From Chitinophaga sp. sic0106 (GTDB lineage: Bacteria; Bacteroidota; Bacteroidia; Chitinophagales; Chitinophagaceae): a stretch of 64,000 bases of DNA. A program made the position numbers and the translations under genes. The notes beneath the pieces are model-generated. The model worked only from the letters and a program-made list of their open reading frames with translations. It was not told where the DNA came from and did not search any database. Location of the stretch: the NCBI RefSeq assembly GCF_019219075.1, contig NZ_JAHUWJ010000004.1:372001-436000 (forward strand). The letters are read 5' to 3'. This document shows positions 53,903-62,553 of this stretch, in pieces; within the stretch, counting starts at the first letter, position 1; each line of letters opens with the position of its first letter.

Positions 53903-54119
53903 ACAAAATACATTTAGTTCATAACGTGCCATTCTCCTCCCGAAGGAAGGTCTTTTATCCGGAATCAAGATAAACATTAAAAGTCAGGTCGACAAATAAT
54001 CCCCACTCCCCTGCTTTCCGTTCATCAAAAATCTGTATTAATTTTTCCATTCAATCTTGCTAAATCGATTTTTTAATAGTTCTTTTGCTCCCGAGATACC
54101 AAAATCCCAATCCTGCAAT

Positions 54120-54803
54120 ATGAAGAAAATACTTTTGGCAGCCTGCTGCTGCCTGGCCATACAACGTGCCGTTGCCGCTGATGAAATCAGCAGAGACACC
54201 ATTAAACGTAACGGTTACACGCTGATATTTATAAACAAGGATGACGCTTTTGCCTCCGCAGGAACTGCGATAAAGGAGCGTATGATCAGCGCGTTTTTCC
54301 AGGTGTATCCTAAGCTGGCAAAAACATATAACAAAGCAACACTGAAGAAAGTGGTGTTCACCATTGATCCGGCGTATGATGGCGTGGCTGCCACCGACAA
54401 CGGGGTGGTTACCTACAGCCCTAAATGGATGCTGAAAACTCCTACGGACCTGGATGTGGTAACACATGAAGTGATGCATATTGTACAGGACTACAAACAA
54501 AGCGTAGGGCCAGGATGGCTCACAGAAGGCATTGCTGACTATGCCCGCTTCCGATTCGGTATCGATAACGCCGGCGCCAGATGGGCACTGCCGGACTTTA
54601 AAGCTGGTCAGCATTACACCAACAGCTACCGGATTACCGCCAGGTTCCTCGCATGGCTGGAGGCACATAAAAAGGCCGGTATCGTAGTAACGCTGAATAA
54701 AAGTCTGTACGACCATAGCTACCAGGATAGCATCTGGAAGCGGGAAACAGGAAGTACACTGAATGAATTGTGGACGGCCTATACACAGTCGCCTCAGATA
54801 TAA
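54120..54803 (+). CDS. Basic secretory protein (BSP) family putative metallopeptidase
   Basis: About 227 residues from MKKILLAACCCLAIQRAVAA; the 21 upstream codons are not needed. The sequence VVTHEVMHIVQDYKQSVGPGWLTEGIADYARFRFG contains HEVMH (HExxH) plus a downstream Glu in GIADY's upstream TEG, as in BSP/gluzincin-like proteins. It is exported. In plants BSPs are defence-related; in Bacteroidota their role is unknown. Confidence 0.85.
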   Translation: MKKILLAACCCLAIQRAVAADEISRDTIKRNGYTLIFINKDDAFASAGTAIKERMISAFFQVYPKLAKTYNKATLKKVVFTIDPAYDGVAATDNGVVTYSPKWMLKTPTDLDVVTHEVMHIVQDYKQSVGPGWLTEGIADYARFRFGIDNAGARWALPDFKAGQHYTNSYRITARFLAWLEAHKKAGIVVTLNKSLYDHSYQDSIWKRETGSTLNELWTAYTQSPQI

Positions 54804-54892
54804 AGGTGCCGTAAGCGGATCTTTTTTTCCCGCAAAGCAGCATAAGCAGTTAAGCAGCTAAGACCTGCAGGTTGTTCTAATTAGATTGTTTG

Positions 54893-54928
54893 ATTTGAGA
54901 GAGGCCTTCGGTCTCTCTCAAATTTTTT
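54893..54928 (+). terminator. Intrinsic terminator with CUUCG loop, after the BSP gene
   Basis: Stem ATTTGAGAGAGGC / GTCTCTCTCAAAT with a 5-nt loop, followed by TTTTTT at 54923-54928. It ends the plus-strand BSP transcript. Confidence 0.8.
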
Positions 54929-54957
54929 AGTGTCCACCTTCGGTGAACACTAAAAAA
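54923..54957 (-). terminator. Second hairpin with the same CUUCG-type loop
   Basis: Stem TTTTTTAGTGT-C-CAC / GTG-A-ACACTAAAAAA. Its left T-run is also the tail of the first hairpin, so the two structures compete for six bases. It probably ends the minus-strand transcript from 55560. Confidence 0.6.
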
Positions 54958-54999
54958 AAATCCCTGGCTACTTTCCTGCCGTGAGCGAAAAAAACAAAT

Positions 55000-55560
55000 C
55001 TAATTCGCCACCAAAAATATCACAGTCGTCAGCGCAATCCCAATCGCAAACCCTCCTATCGCCAGTTTCACTTTCTGTTTATTTTGTGTTTTCAGTTTCT
55101 CCAAGGAGGCATCCAGCGAGGTCTGTACATTTTGCAGGTGCTTGTTTGCCGCAGCAAGGGACTGATTCAGCCCTATCAGGTTTGCATCTGTTCTTTTGAT
55201 GAAGACGTCAGTAGCTCCCTGCAAACCATCGAAGCTGCCTTTCAGCTGTGTGTAATAAAAATCCTTACGCTTCAGCATAGAATCCTGCAACACCACCAGG
55301 CTGTCGTACGCTTCGATAATGCGTTGTGAGGCCAGGTTGCCTTTCAGCACCTTCTGATAATTGTCGGAATACAATTTAAAAATCCGCTTATTGAGCAGGT
55401 AAGCAGTATCGTAGCCCAGCGTGAGTGTATCCCCGCGGGAAAGCAGGTAAGCCCGCAAGCTCAGGGAATCGGTAGCAGTTTGTACCTGCTGGGCACGTGT
55501 GAGCAATGGCATAGTGAGCAGCACAAAAAGTACTACCCGGTAAAGTCTGGCAGTTTTCAT
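55000..55560 (-). CDS. Hypothetical exported protein, coiled coil and C-terminal membrane helix
   Basis: About 186 residues from MKTARLYRVVLFVLLTMPLL, which forms a signal peptide. A helical middle follows (about 60-155, many Leu heptads such as LIGLNQSLAAANKHLQNVQTSL), then a C-terminal membrane helix (VKLAIGGFAIGIALTTVIFL). No known family recognised. It follows the next small gene by 1 nt. Confidence 0.75.
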   Translation of the reverse strand: MKTARLYRVVLFVLLTMPLLTRAQQVQTATDSLSLRAYLLSRGDTLTLGYDTAYLLNKRIFKLYSDNYQKVLKGNLASQRIIEAYDSLVVLQDSMLKRKDFYYTQLKGSFDGLQGATDVFIKRTDANLIGLNQSLAAANKHLQNVQTSLDASLEKLKTQNKQKVKLAIGGFAIGIALTTVIFLVAN

Positions 55561-55561
55561 T

Positions 55562-55951
55562 TTACTTAGGGGTTTTAAACACTGATACTTCAATTACGGG
55601 GAGACTATCCTTTTTAATCTCATTCCGCAGGGAATCGATATGATCCTTGAGCCTTTTCTTTTCTGCTGCGGACCTGGTTTCTTCCAGCACCTTCTGCTGA
55701 TCACTCAGCTCCACAAACTTCCGGATATTGGAGGCGTATTGTTTAAGAACATCCATATCCGCATTGATGGAATCCACGCGGTCCTGGGATTTTTTCAGTT
55801 CCGTAATAGCGGAATCGGCGCTTCTTTTGGCAGCTTTGATATCTTCCCGGGCGCCACGTAGGGCGGAATTACCAAAAACTGTCATTACAAAAGATATCAC
55901 ACATACGCCAAGTATGATGTACAGGATAATTTTCAGGGGTTTCTCTGTCAT
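55562..55951 (-). CDS. Hypothetical membrane-anchored coiled-coil protein
   Basis: About 129 residues from MTEKPLKIILYIILGVCVIS. A single N-terminal membrane helix precedes a charged coiled coil (about 40-115: ALRGAREDIKAAKRSADSA, EETRSAAEKKRLKDHIDSL). It could be a tether or partner of the 186-residue protein. It starts 171 nt after the cargo gene stop, past a hairpin at 56083-56114. No immunity-like motif is seen. Confidence 0.7.
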   Translation of the reverse strand: MTEKPLKIILYIILGVCVISFVMTVFGNSALRGAREDIKAAKRSADSAITELKKSQDRVDSINADMDVLKQYASNIRKFVELSDQQKVLEETRSAAEKKRLKDHIDSLRNEIKKDSLPVIEVSVFKTPK

Positions 55952-56082
55952 AATTCGGGGGTTTATAATATTGGTTATCAAGGTTAATAAGGGTCAAAAA
56001 ATCAGTCGGCTATACTCCGGGGCTATGCTAAAGTGGCAAGTATTTTCGCGCTATAAAGTTAACTATTACGGCGATATTTTTT

Positions 56083-56114
56083 CATTGAACCCGGAAATAA
56101 ATCCGGATTCAATG
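56083..56114 (-). terminator. Hairpin just downstream of the cargo gene
   Basis: CATTGAA-C-CCGG / CCGG-A-TTCAATG with an 8-nt loop, 8 nt past the cargo stop. No U-run follows on the minus strand, so termination strength is uncertain. Confidence 0.45.
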
Positions 56115-56122
56115 CCCTCTTG

Positions 56123-59100
56123 CTATTTAGCTTTATTCTCTATGATCTTTTTTATTCGCTTACTTACAGACTCATCTGGATCAAAATCCGGAATCAGCTC
56201 CCTTTCCCGGATCTCTATATGAACCTTGGGGACATCTGGGTCACTCAGCAATGACTTTAAACGCGGAATAGCATCTGCCTCCAGCTCAGCATACTTTCCT
56301 TGTTTCATCATATCATAAATCACCTGCTGTTTATCAGACAGTTCACTGTTCATGGATTTAAATTCCAACACTTTCAACAGATCGTTTTCGAGTAACACTG
56401 CATCCGCTTTGGCAGTTACGTTTCCAAATGTAAAGGACACCTCTACAAATATTTCTCCTTTCGGATGCACACGCCGCACCTGCGCAATCATTGTTCTGCC
56501 CCATGTAGCACCAATTATGTTATTGCGAATAGACACGGCTACATCTTTTGCTCCCCACACGGCATCCCTGAATAAGGTCCAGCGAGACAGATTAATATTT
56601 CCCTTCTCATCAAGGAAAAATTTTTCCGCAAGTTCATCTGCCTTACTAAAATCTTCTCCCACCACCTGGGTATAAGCTAAGGTACCTGGTCCATCAGGAT
56701 CATTCACTGTTCGCTTTTTACCACTTGCGACAGGTGTACCAGGTGGTTTTGGTTTCCTGGCATATGCAGGATCTACCAATATTTTCTCCCCTTTGGTATC
56801 TATGCTGGTCGATTCTCCCCATATCCTGGAGGTGATCGCTTCAAAGCCATTTACAGGATCTTCCGCTGCTTTATTAAGATCCGCTATATATTTATTGGCG
56901 TTTTCTATTGCGGCTCTGGCTTCTTCATAAGTAAGATCTCCAGACTTCCTTACGCCATGCAGCACCCGATGTATGCGCTTCAGCGTTGTATCCCCACCTT
57001 CAGCAGAGAGTTTCATCAGCTCCATAAATTCCTTACCGTCTATATTAGCACGTTTTAGAATTTCATACATGGTCCGCAGGAAATTTTCGCTCACATAAGT
57101 CCTGGAGAAAGTAGCCAGTTCCTTAAAACTAAAAATATCCATCAGGAATTCGGCGATCTCCAGGCCTATATATTTTTTTATACCATCGTCTGTTTTTCTA
57201 CGATTTACAAATCTGCTGATCTGATCTATAAACGCAGCTGCAACACGGAATTCATCCTCGTCCTGGCTAGCCAAAGCATCCAGCAGCGTAGCAAAATGCC
57301 TGGTCGGCTGTTTCCTCTCCAGCATCACCACATTCCACAACTGACCCAATAATTGCGTATCGCTATAATTAGGAGTTGCCGCTGCCCGTTCAATAATTTT
57401 TCGAAGTTGAGTCCCCGATACTCCGGCCTCCTGAATTTCTACTATATTGGCCATGTAACTCTGGTATTTTTCCGGAAAATCGTCTAATGGCGCATTGATG
57501 TCTTTGACCGCTTCTTTGAAATTCTCCTGCATTTTCTTTATTGCCTTTTCCAGATCATCGCCTGAGCCTCTATGCCTGTATATATATTCACCTGCTTTTG
57601 CTATCTCTTCCCTGGACTTACCATCCAGAATTTTTGCAATATCATTCACCTGCGAAACAGTAGCTTCCGGCGGGAAGCATGGCGAGGCACATTTTTTCAT
57701 AGCCCTCGCTGCCGTGGGGTGTGCTATCAGTGCCTTTCGAAATTCCGTCTCATTGATAATTCGGATAATAGTCCCCTCGTCTGTCATGGTACCTATTCTG
57801 AGTAAATCATCCCATACTGCAGCAGGTATTGGCAGCTGCTCCATATGTATCTTATACAATAATTGCATGTATGGCTGGGTAGACATAAAACTATCCAGTG
57901 AGCGGCCAAAAGCCGAGATAGCCGCCTTGTTTTGTAATAATTTCATCACACTGATAAATTCTTCCGGCGAATTTACATATGCTGCCATCACACCAAGTTG
58001 ATTACTAATCCTACCTTGTGCTTTTTCCAGATCATTAAGCATACCAATCATATCGCGCTGCAACAATTCAATTAACACTGCACTTAGTTCTGGCCGTAAT
58101 GTACCTTCATCAAGCGCAGCCACCAGCCTCGGCTCTGCCATACTCAATAACTGACGATTAACTTTTTCAGGCGCTTCTTTTAGTATCTCCTTACCCAGTA
58201 CCTCCGTTATAGTTTTACCTTTTTTCACCTGCACGCCAAATCCTGCTTCCGCCAAATGGGCGGTGAAAGTCGGGGCCTTATCTGCGCCGGTGAGCTTTTT
58301 CCAATTGCTGAATTCATGTAACAATCCGGCACCATCCTGCGTTTCCAGCAGCACCTGCTGCACTCCCCTTTCCATAAACACAGCCTGTACCAACTCCGTA
58401 TGTGCGTACAAGTTAGTCTGCTCCATCAGGCGAACTACTTCAGGCATTTCATTTAGCAGGTGCTTGCCCTGTGCCATGTAAAAGTGCACGGCCTGTAACG
58501 ACAACTCTTTACCGCCCACCTCCGCAAGCCGCATAAAGGCATTAGTGAGCTTTTCATCTTTCATGGCTGTCAACATGAATGTCATAGCAACCGGATCTTC
58601 GCCAAATGGCAGCAACAAAGCCAGGTTTTTATCGTAAGTACCATCTGTTACCCTAGCTATTACCTGTTCCAGTTGTTTGGCATCCTGGCCTGCTGTATGC
58701 GTACTCAGCTCCGCTGCTACCTTTTCCGCTACCATCGCTCCTTCTTTCAGTTTCTTCACTGTGGTTACAGCGGAATGGATATCCAGTCCCAGGCCGGCCA
58801 GCGACACTACAAACCAGAAGTAGGAAGGATTTTCCGTACCCAGCGCAGTAGCGGGGTCCATAGAGGTGTTATGGGCATCCCGCTTAAATCGTGTATCCGT
58901 ATACGTTTTATAGGCATCGTAACCACCCAGTGTGATACTGCCCGCCAGCGCCGCCCATCCTACAGGACCGCTGGCCAGCGCCAGTAATCCCACACCTACC
59001 GACAACGCGGCCATGCCCATGGACTCCCAGAATTCAGTACTCTTATGCTTTTCCAGGTGTTCCTCTAATGCCAGCGCGGCACCGGAGTCCTTAGCAATGC

Positions 59101-61180
59101 CCAGGTTATTTTTAGTAGCCTCAATTACCGGCGGCAGTTCCCAAACTTTTTCCGGATTCATCCGAAGCTCCTTCCAGGTATTCCGGATACTTTCCAGCAC
59201 GCCGCCTTCACCTGCTTTACCTATAAAACCCTGTAGTTTTTCCTTGAGCGCGTCATTTGGCATAATAGCCAACGACCCTGCATTATCCCGGATATTCAAT
59301 TCAGGATAGGTGATAATAGGGAACTTCCGCGCTACCGCCATCAATTGCAGGTCCAGTGACTTTTCCCTGTCGTGATAAGCGGCCAGGTAGGCGTTATTTT
59401 CAGGGCGCTGTAGCCTGCTGGCGATTCTTTCTGCCGCCACTTCTTTATCTGCGCGACTGGTATCCGTGCGTTCACCGTTGTTCGGCATATCGTACACGTC
59501 GGCTTGTGAGGCAATATACTGTTGCAGCGTATTTACACTTTCCGGTTTCCCGCCATGGCGCAGTGCCAGGCCTTTGGCCAGCAGCAGGTCAGACTCCGCG
59601 AATCCTTTTTGCAACGCTGCCACATTCATTTTAAAAGCTTCCAGGTTTGCCGGCTGATCGTACTGCTGCGTTTCTACATTGGCGTTAATTTCATTCTGCG
59701 CCAGCCAGCTAAAAGCCAGTTGCACGGCACTATGGCGGAACCCTTTGATGAACTCGTCCTGCTGACGGTCAACCATATCTTTTGTTAATCCAAATGCCAG
59801 GTAGGCCGCATCCAGTTGTTCCTGAAGTTTTATAACTTCTAAACTCACCTCTGTATATATAGGCGTTGGTGCATACGGGTTAGCAGCAGCCCCAAAACTT
59901 AAAGCATCTCTGTCTTTCTTCTTTTCTCTTAAAGCCTTCCTGAGCCGGAATATTTCGGCTTCCCTGTTCATTGTTTCCAGGCTTCCTGTCAGCTGCTCCT
60001 GCCGTTCTTCTTCCTGCTGTTGCCGGGTAGTAGTCATAGGCTTTACCAGTCCCATAATTTTCTGATATTCTCCCCTGGGGATAGCCACCACCTTGAACCC
60101 CTGTGTTACTTCCTGTTTCGTTACTACACGCCACCAGGTCCAGTCCCAGCCGGAAGCAATCATGGTATTCACCTGGTCTTCCGAAATGGGAAATATCTCC
60201 AGCAGTGCCTGTTTAAGCAGGTGTTCCTTTAGCAAGTCGCTGTTATTGCCGATCATGCTATCATCTACCGGAACATGCACAGCTATGGCATTCGAGAGGT
60301 CTGGTGTTACCGGTTCGTCCACAAACTCTACGGTGGGTGCTGCTATTTTTCCGGGAGATGTTAAAGCTGCAGTTTCCTTGTCCTGCGGCATTTCCTCGTC
60401 CTCCTTCCGCTGCACTTGCAGTGGAGCGCCAGCCCCCTGTTGCACTACGTGGGTGAGCTCATGGGCCAGCAGATGCTGTCCTGCGGCATCATTTGGTGCA
60501 TATTTACCCTGGTTAAAATAAATATCGCTACCGGCGGTAAACGCCTGGGCCTTTACCGCAGTAGTCATATCCGCGGCATAGCCGCCATCATGGATACGGA
60601 CGTTACTGAAGTCGGTATTAAACTGCTCCTGCATATAGCTATTCACTTCCGCTGGCATAGGACTGCCGGCACCATTATAGCGCTTAATGTCCGCGGCTAC
60701 CTCGTTGTGAGATTTACACGTATCTGTACCATCCTCTTTCCGTTGTAATTCCTCATCCTCAGCCATGCATGCACTGCATTTGCGTTGCAGGTCCACCATT
60801 TCTTCTTCATTTTCCTTGCGCTGCACCTGCTGCACTTCCGCTTCACATGCACTACACTTGCGTTGCAGGTCGATTGTTTCTTCCTCACTTTCCCTGCGCT
60901 GTATCTTTTTTTCCTCTTCTTCGCAGTGACTGCACTTGCACTGCACAGGGGTAGCGGTACCGGGTACACGCTGCGTTACAGTGCCGGTGGTAGCTTTGCG
61001 CATCACTTTATCTGCCATGGCATCGGCTTCCCTTTCGGCGGCATCCGCAGGCTGACTTACTTTTAATTTTGTCTGAACAGTTGGGAAAAAACCGTTTCCA
61101 CCTCCTGTAAAAAAATTGCTGTTGGGTTTATTTTTTTGGGGAGATGTGGTGGTATCCCTGCCAATATGTTGCGTACTCAT
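56123..61180 (-). CDS. eCIS cargo: DUF4157 protein with C-terminal PD-(D/E)xK nuclease-like domain
   Basis: A 1685-residue protein with no signal peptide. A short disordered lead is followed by three CxxC units exactly 26 residues apart (83/86, 109/112, 135/138). The DUF4157 domain (about 168-250) has HELTH with His240, Glu241 and His244. A long region of unknown function follows, with a Gly/Ala-rich hydrophobic segment (MGMAALSVGVGLLALASG). At the C-terminus VTAKADAVLL...LEFKS gives Asp1593 and Glu1606-x-Lys1608, the D-x12-ExK pattern of PD-(D/E)xK nucleases, then DKQQVIYDMM. DUF4157 marks proteins carried by extracellular contractile injection systems, and the gene lies 25 nt after the eCIS AAA+ gene. 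A DNA-cutting effector is inferred. Confidence 0.8.
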   Translation of the reverse strand: MSTQHIGRDTTTSPQKNKPNSNFFTGGGNGFFPTVQTKLKVSQPADAAEREADAMADKVMRKATTGTVTQRVPGTATPVQCKCSHCEEEEKKIQRRESEEETIDLQRKCSACEAEVQQVQRKENEEEMVDLQRKCSACMAEDEELQRKEDGTDTCKSHNEVAADIKRYNGAGSPMPAEVNSYMQEQFNTDFSNVRIHDGGYAADMTTAVKAQAFTAGSDIYFNQGKYAPNDAAGQHLLAHELTHVVQQGAGAPLQVQRKEDEEMPQDKETAALTSPGKIAAPTVEFVDEPVTPDLSNAIAVHVPVDDSMIGNNSDLLKEHLLKQALLEIFPISEDQVNTMIASGWDWTWWRVVTKQEVTQGFKVVAIPRGEYQKIMGLVKPMTTTRQQQEEERQEQLTGSLETMNREAEIFRLRKALREKKKDRDALSFGAAANPYAPTPIYTEVSLEVIKLQEQLDAAYLAFGLTKDMVDRQQDEFIKGFRHSAVQLAFSWLAQNEINANVETQQYDQPANLEAFKMNVAALQKGFAESDLLLAKGLALRHGGKPESVNTLQQYIASQADVYDMPNNGERTDTSRADKEVAAERIASRLQRPENNAYLAAYHDREKSLDLQLMAVARKFPIITYPELNIRDNAGSLAIMPNDALKEKLQGFIGKAGEGGVLESIRNTWKELRMNPEKVWELPPVIEATKNNLGIAKDSGAALALEEHLEKHKSTEFWESMGMAALSVGVGLLALASGPVGWAALAGSITLGGYDAYKTYTDTRFKRDAHNTSMDPATALGTENPSYFWFVVSLAGLGLDIHSAVTTVKKLKEGAMVAEKVAAELSTHTAGQDAKQLEQVIARVTDGTYDKNLALLLPFGEDPVAMTFMLTAMKDEKLTNAFMRLAEVGGKELSLQAVHFYMAQGKHLLNEMPEVVRLMEQTNLYAHTELVQAVFMERGVQQVLLETQDGAGLLHEFSNWKKLTGADKAPTFTAHLAEAGFGVQVKKGKTITEVLGKEILKEAPEKVNRQLLSMAEPRLVAALDEGTLRPELSAVLIELLQRDMIGMLNDLEKAQGRISNQLGVMAAYVNSPEEFISVMKLLQNKAAISAFGRSLDSFMSTQPYMQLLYKIHMEQLPIPAAVWDDLLRIGTMTDEGTIIRIINETEFRKALIAHPTAARAMKKCASPCFPPEATVSQVNDIAKILDGKSREEIAKAGEYIYRHRGSGDDLEKAIKKMQENFKEAVKDINAPLDDFPEKYQSYMANIVEIQEAGVSGTQLRKIIERAAATPNYSDTQLLGQLWNVVMLERKQPTRHFATLLDALASQDEDEFRVAAAFIDQISRFVNRRKTDDGIKKYIGLEIAEFLMDIFSFKELATFSRTYVSENFLRTMYEILKRANIDGKEFMELMKLSAEGGDTTLKRIHRVLHGVRKSGDLTYEEARAAIENANKYIADLNKAAEDPVNGFEAITSRIWGESTSIDTKGEKILVDPAYARKPKPPGTPVASGKKRTVNDPDGPGTLAYTQVVGEDFSKADELAEKFFLDEKGNINLSRWTLFRDAVWGAKDVAVSIRNNIIGATWGRTMIAQVRRVHPKGEIFVEVSFTFGNVTAKADAVLLENDLLKVLEFKSMNSELSDKQQVIYDMMKQGKYAELEADAIPRLKSLLSDPDVPKVHIEIRERELIPDFDPDESVSKRIKKIIENKAK

Positions 61181-61205
61181 AACATCTTTTTGGGGTCAAC
61201 GGGGA

Positions 61206-62531
61206 CTAACGTAATAATTTATCTTCCTTGCGGAGCTCGCGTTGTACACCGGCTATCAGCAATTCCTGCGAAATAGCGGGTAAATGCCGGTGATAATATT
61301 GCAGCGCTGCATAATACACTACCTGGTTAATCGTAGCACCGGACACGGGGTATTTTGCGGCCAGCTGTAGCAGGTTCACGGTATCGTCTGTACGAATAGT
61401 GGCAGGCATCGCCTTTTGCCAGAGCAACACCCTTTCTTCTGCTTCAGGTAGCGGGAATTCAATAATGGAATTGAATCGCCTGAGGAAGGCCGCGTCGATA
61501 TTGGATTTATAGTTGGTAGCCAATACCACCAGCCCTGGAAAATCTTCAACCCGTTGCAGCAGGTAGCTCACTTCCTGGTTGGCATATTTATCGTTGGAGC
61601 TCTGCACACTGCTGCGTTTGCCGAAGAGGGAATCAGCTTCGTCAAAAAACAGTATCCAGTTGCGATGCATGGCTTTTGTAAATATCTTTTCAAGATTTTT
61701 CTCCGTTTCACCAATATACTTACTCACTACCTGACTGAGGTCGATCCGGTATACTTCCCGTTGCAGCTCTTTACCCAGCAGGGTGGCCGCAAGTGTTTTT
61801 CCTGTGCCGCTGCTGCCATAAAAGAGGGCGCGATAACCTGGCTTGGCTTTCCTTGCCAACACCGGATCTTTGAGGGCACGCTCCTGGTAATGCAGCCAGG
61901 CGCGCACGTCGCTGATCTGCTCCAGGGTGGTATCGTTCAGCACGAGGTCGTCCCAGTGCTGGGATGTTTCCAGTCGCTTAGCCGGAAACTCAGGTCCAAA
62001 GGCCGGCGCATGTTGTTTACCTTCCAGCAGCTGTTCCACTATTTCTGGGGAGAAGATGAGACGCCCGCTGCTTCGGGGCTCTCCTTCCTTCACTGTTTCC
62101 AGCCATAGTACGCCTTCTTTCCAGAACCAGTGGCTGGTGCTAAATAGAGAAGAATACGCCGCTCTTTCGGCAGCATCCTCTCCCGCCAGCAGGAACAGTG
62201 CTGTGTCACCTGTAGGCAGCATATACCTGGTGTTGGTACCTTTCACCCCGCCGAATGAAGCAAACTCCCCACCTTCGGGCAGGTATTGCTGAATGATCCG
62301 GTCAAAGCAGCCTGCCTGCAGGTGTGGTGTTAATGCACAAAGGAGCACGATCGTTTCTTCCGGCGTCAGCTGGCGGTCGCCGAATGCAGCATGCCTCCAC
62401 TCCGGAATAGTTACTTCATAGTCCTCTCCATGAAAATAACGGGCAAAGGCGGCGGCCACATATTTTTCGAAATAGTTGAAATAGTCAACCAATGTAAGCG
62501 TACTATTTTTAACTGTCATTACCTGTTCCAT
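61206..62531 (-). CDS. eCIS AAA+ ATPase (Afp15-like)
   Basis: About 441 residues from MEQVMTVKNSTLTLVDYFNY. The N-terminal ~190 residues belong to eCIS-associated ATPases (YFEKYVAAAFARYF, LTPEETIVLLCALTPHL). The AAA+ core has Walker A GSSGTGKT (about residues 239-246) and Walker B ILFFDEADSLF (Asp297, Glu298), and NYKSNIDAAFLRRF with the arginine finger. In Afp-type systems the ATPase is needed for particle assembly or cargo loading. It follows the tape-measure gene by 22 nt and precedes the cargo by 25 nt. Confidence 0.92.
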   Translation of the reverse strand: MEQVMTVKNSTLTLVDYFNYFEKYVAAAFARYFHGEDYEVTIPEWRHAAFGDRQLTPEETIVLLCALTPHLQAGCFDRIIQQYLPEGGEFASFGGVKGTNTRYMLPTGDTALFLLAGEDAAERAAYSSLFSTSHWFWKEGVLWLETVKEGEPRSSGRLIFSPEIVEQLLEGKQHAPAFGPEFPAKRLETSQHWDDLVLNDTTLEQISDVRAWLHYQERALKDPVLARKAKPGYRALFYGSSGTGKTLAATLLGKELQREVYRIDLSQVVSKYIGETEKNLEKIFTKAMHRNWILFFDEADSLFGKRSSVQSSNDKYANQEVSYLLQRVEDFPGLVVLATNYKSNIDAAFLRRFNSIIEFPLPEAEERVLLWQKAMPATIRTDDTVNLLQLAAKYPVSGATINQVVYYAALQYYHRHLPAISQELLIAGVQRELRKEDKLLR

Positions 62532-62553
62532 ATAATAATATTGACGAACGGCC

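Noticed and set aside
54060..54716. Minus-strand frame opposite the BSP gene
   Set aside because: The plus-strand frame has a signal peptide and HExxH; the reverse frame has no recognisable feature.
56083..56122. Immunity gene next to the cargo
   Set aside because: Only a hairpin lies directly after the cargo stop, and the next genes look like membrane/coiled-coil proteins, not known nuclease inhibitors.
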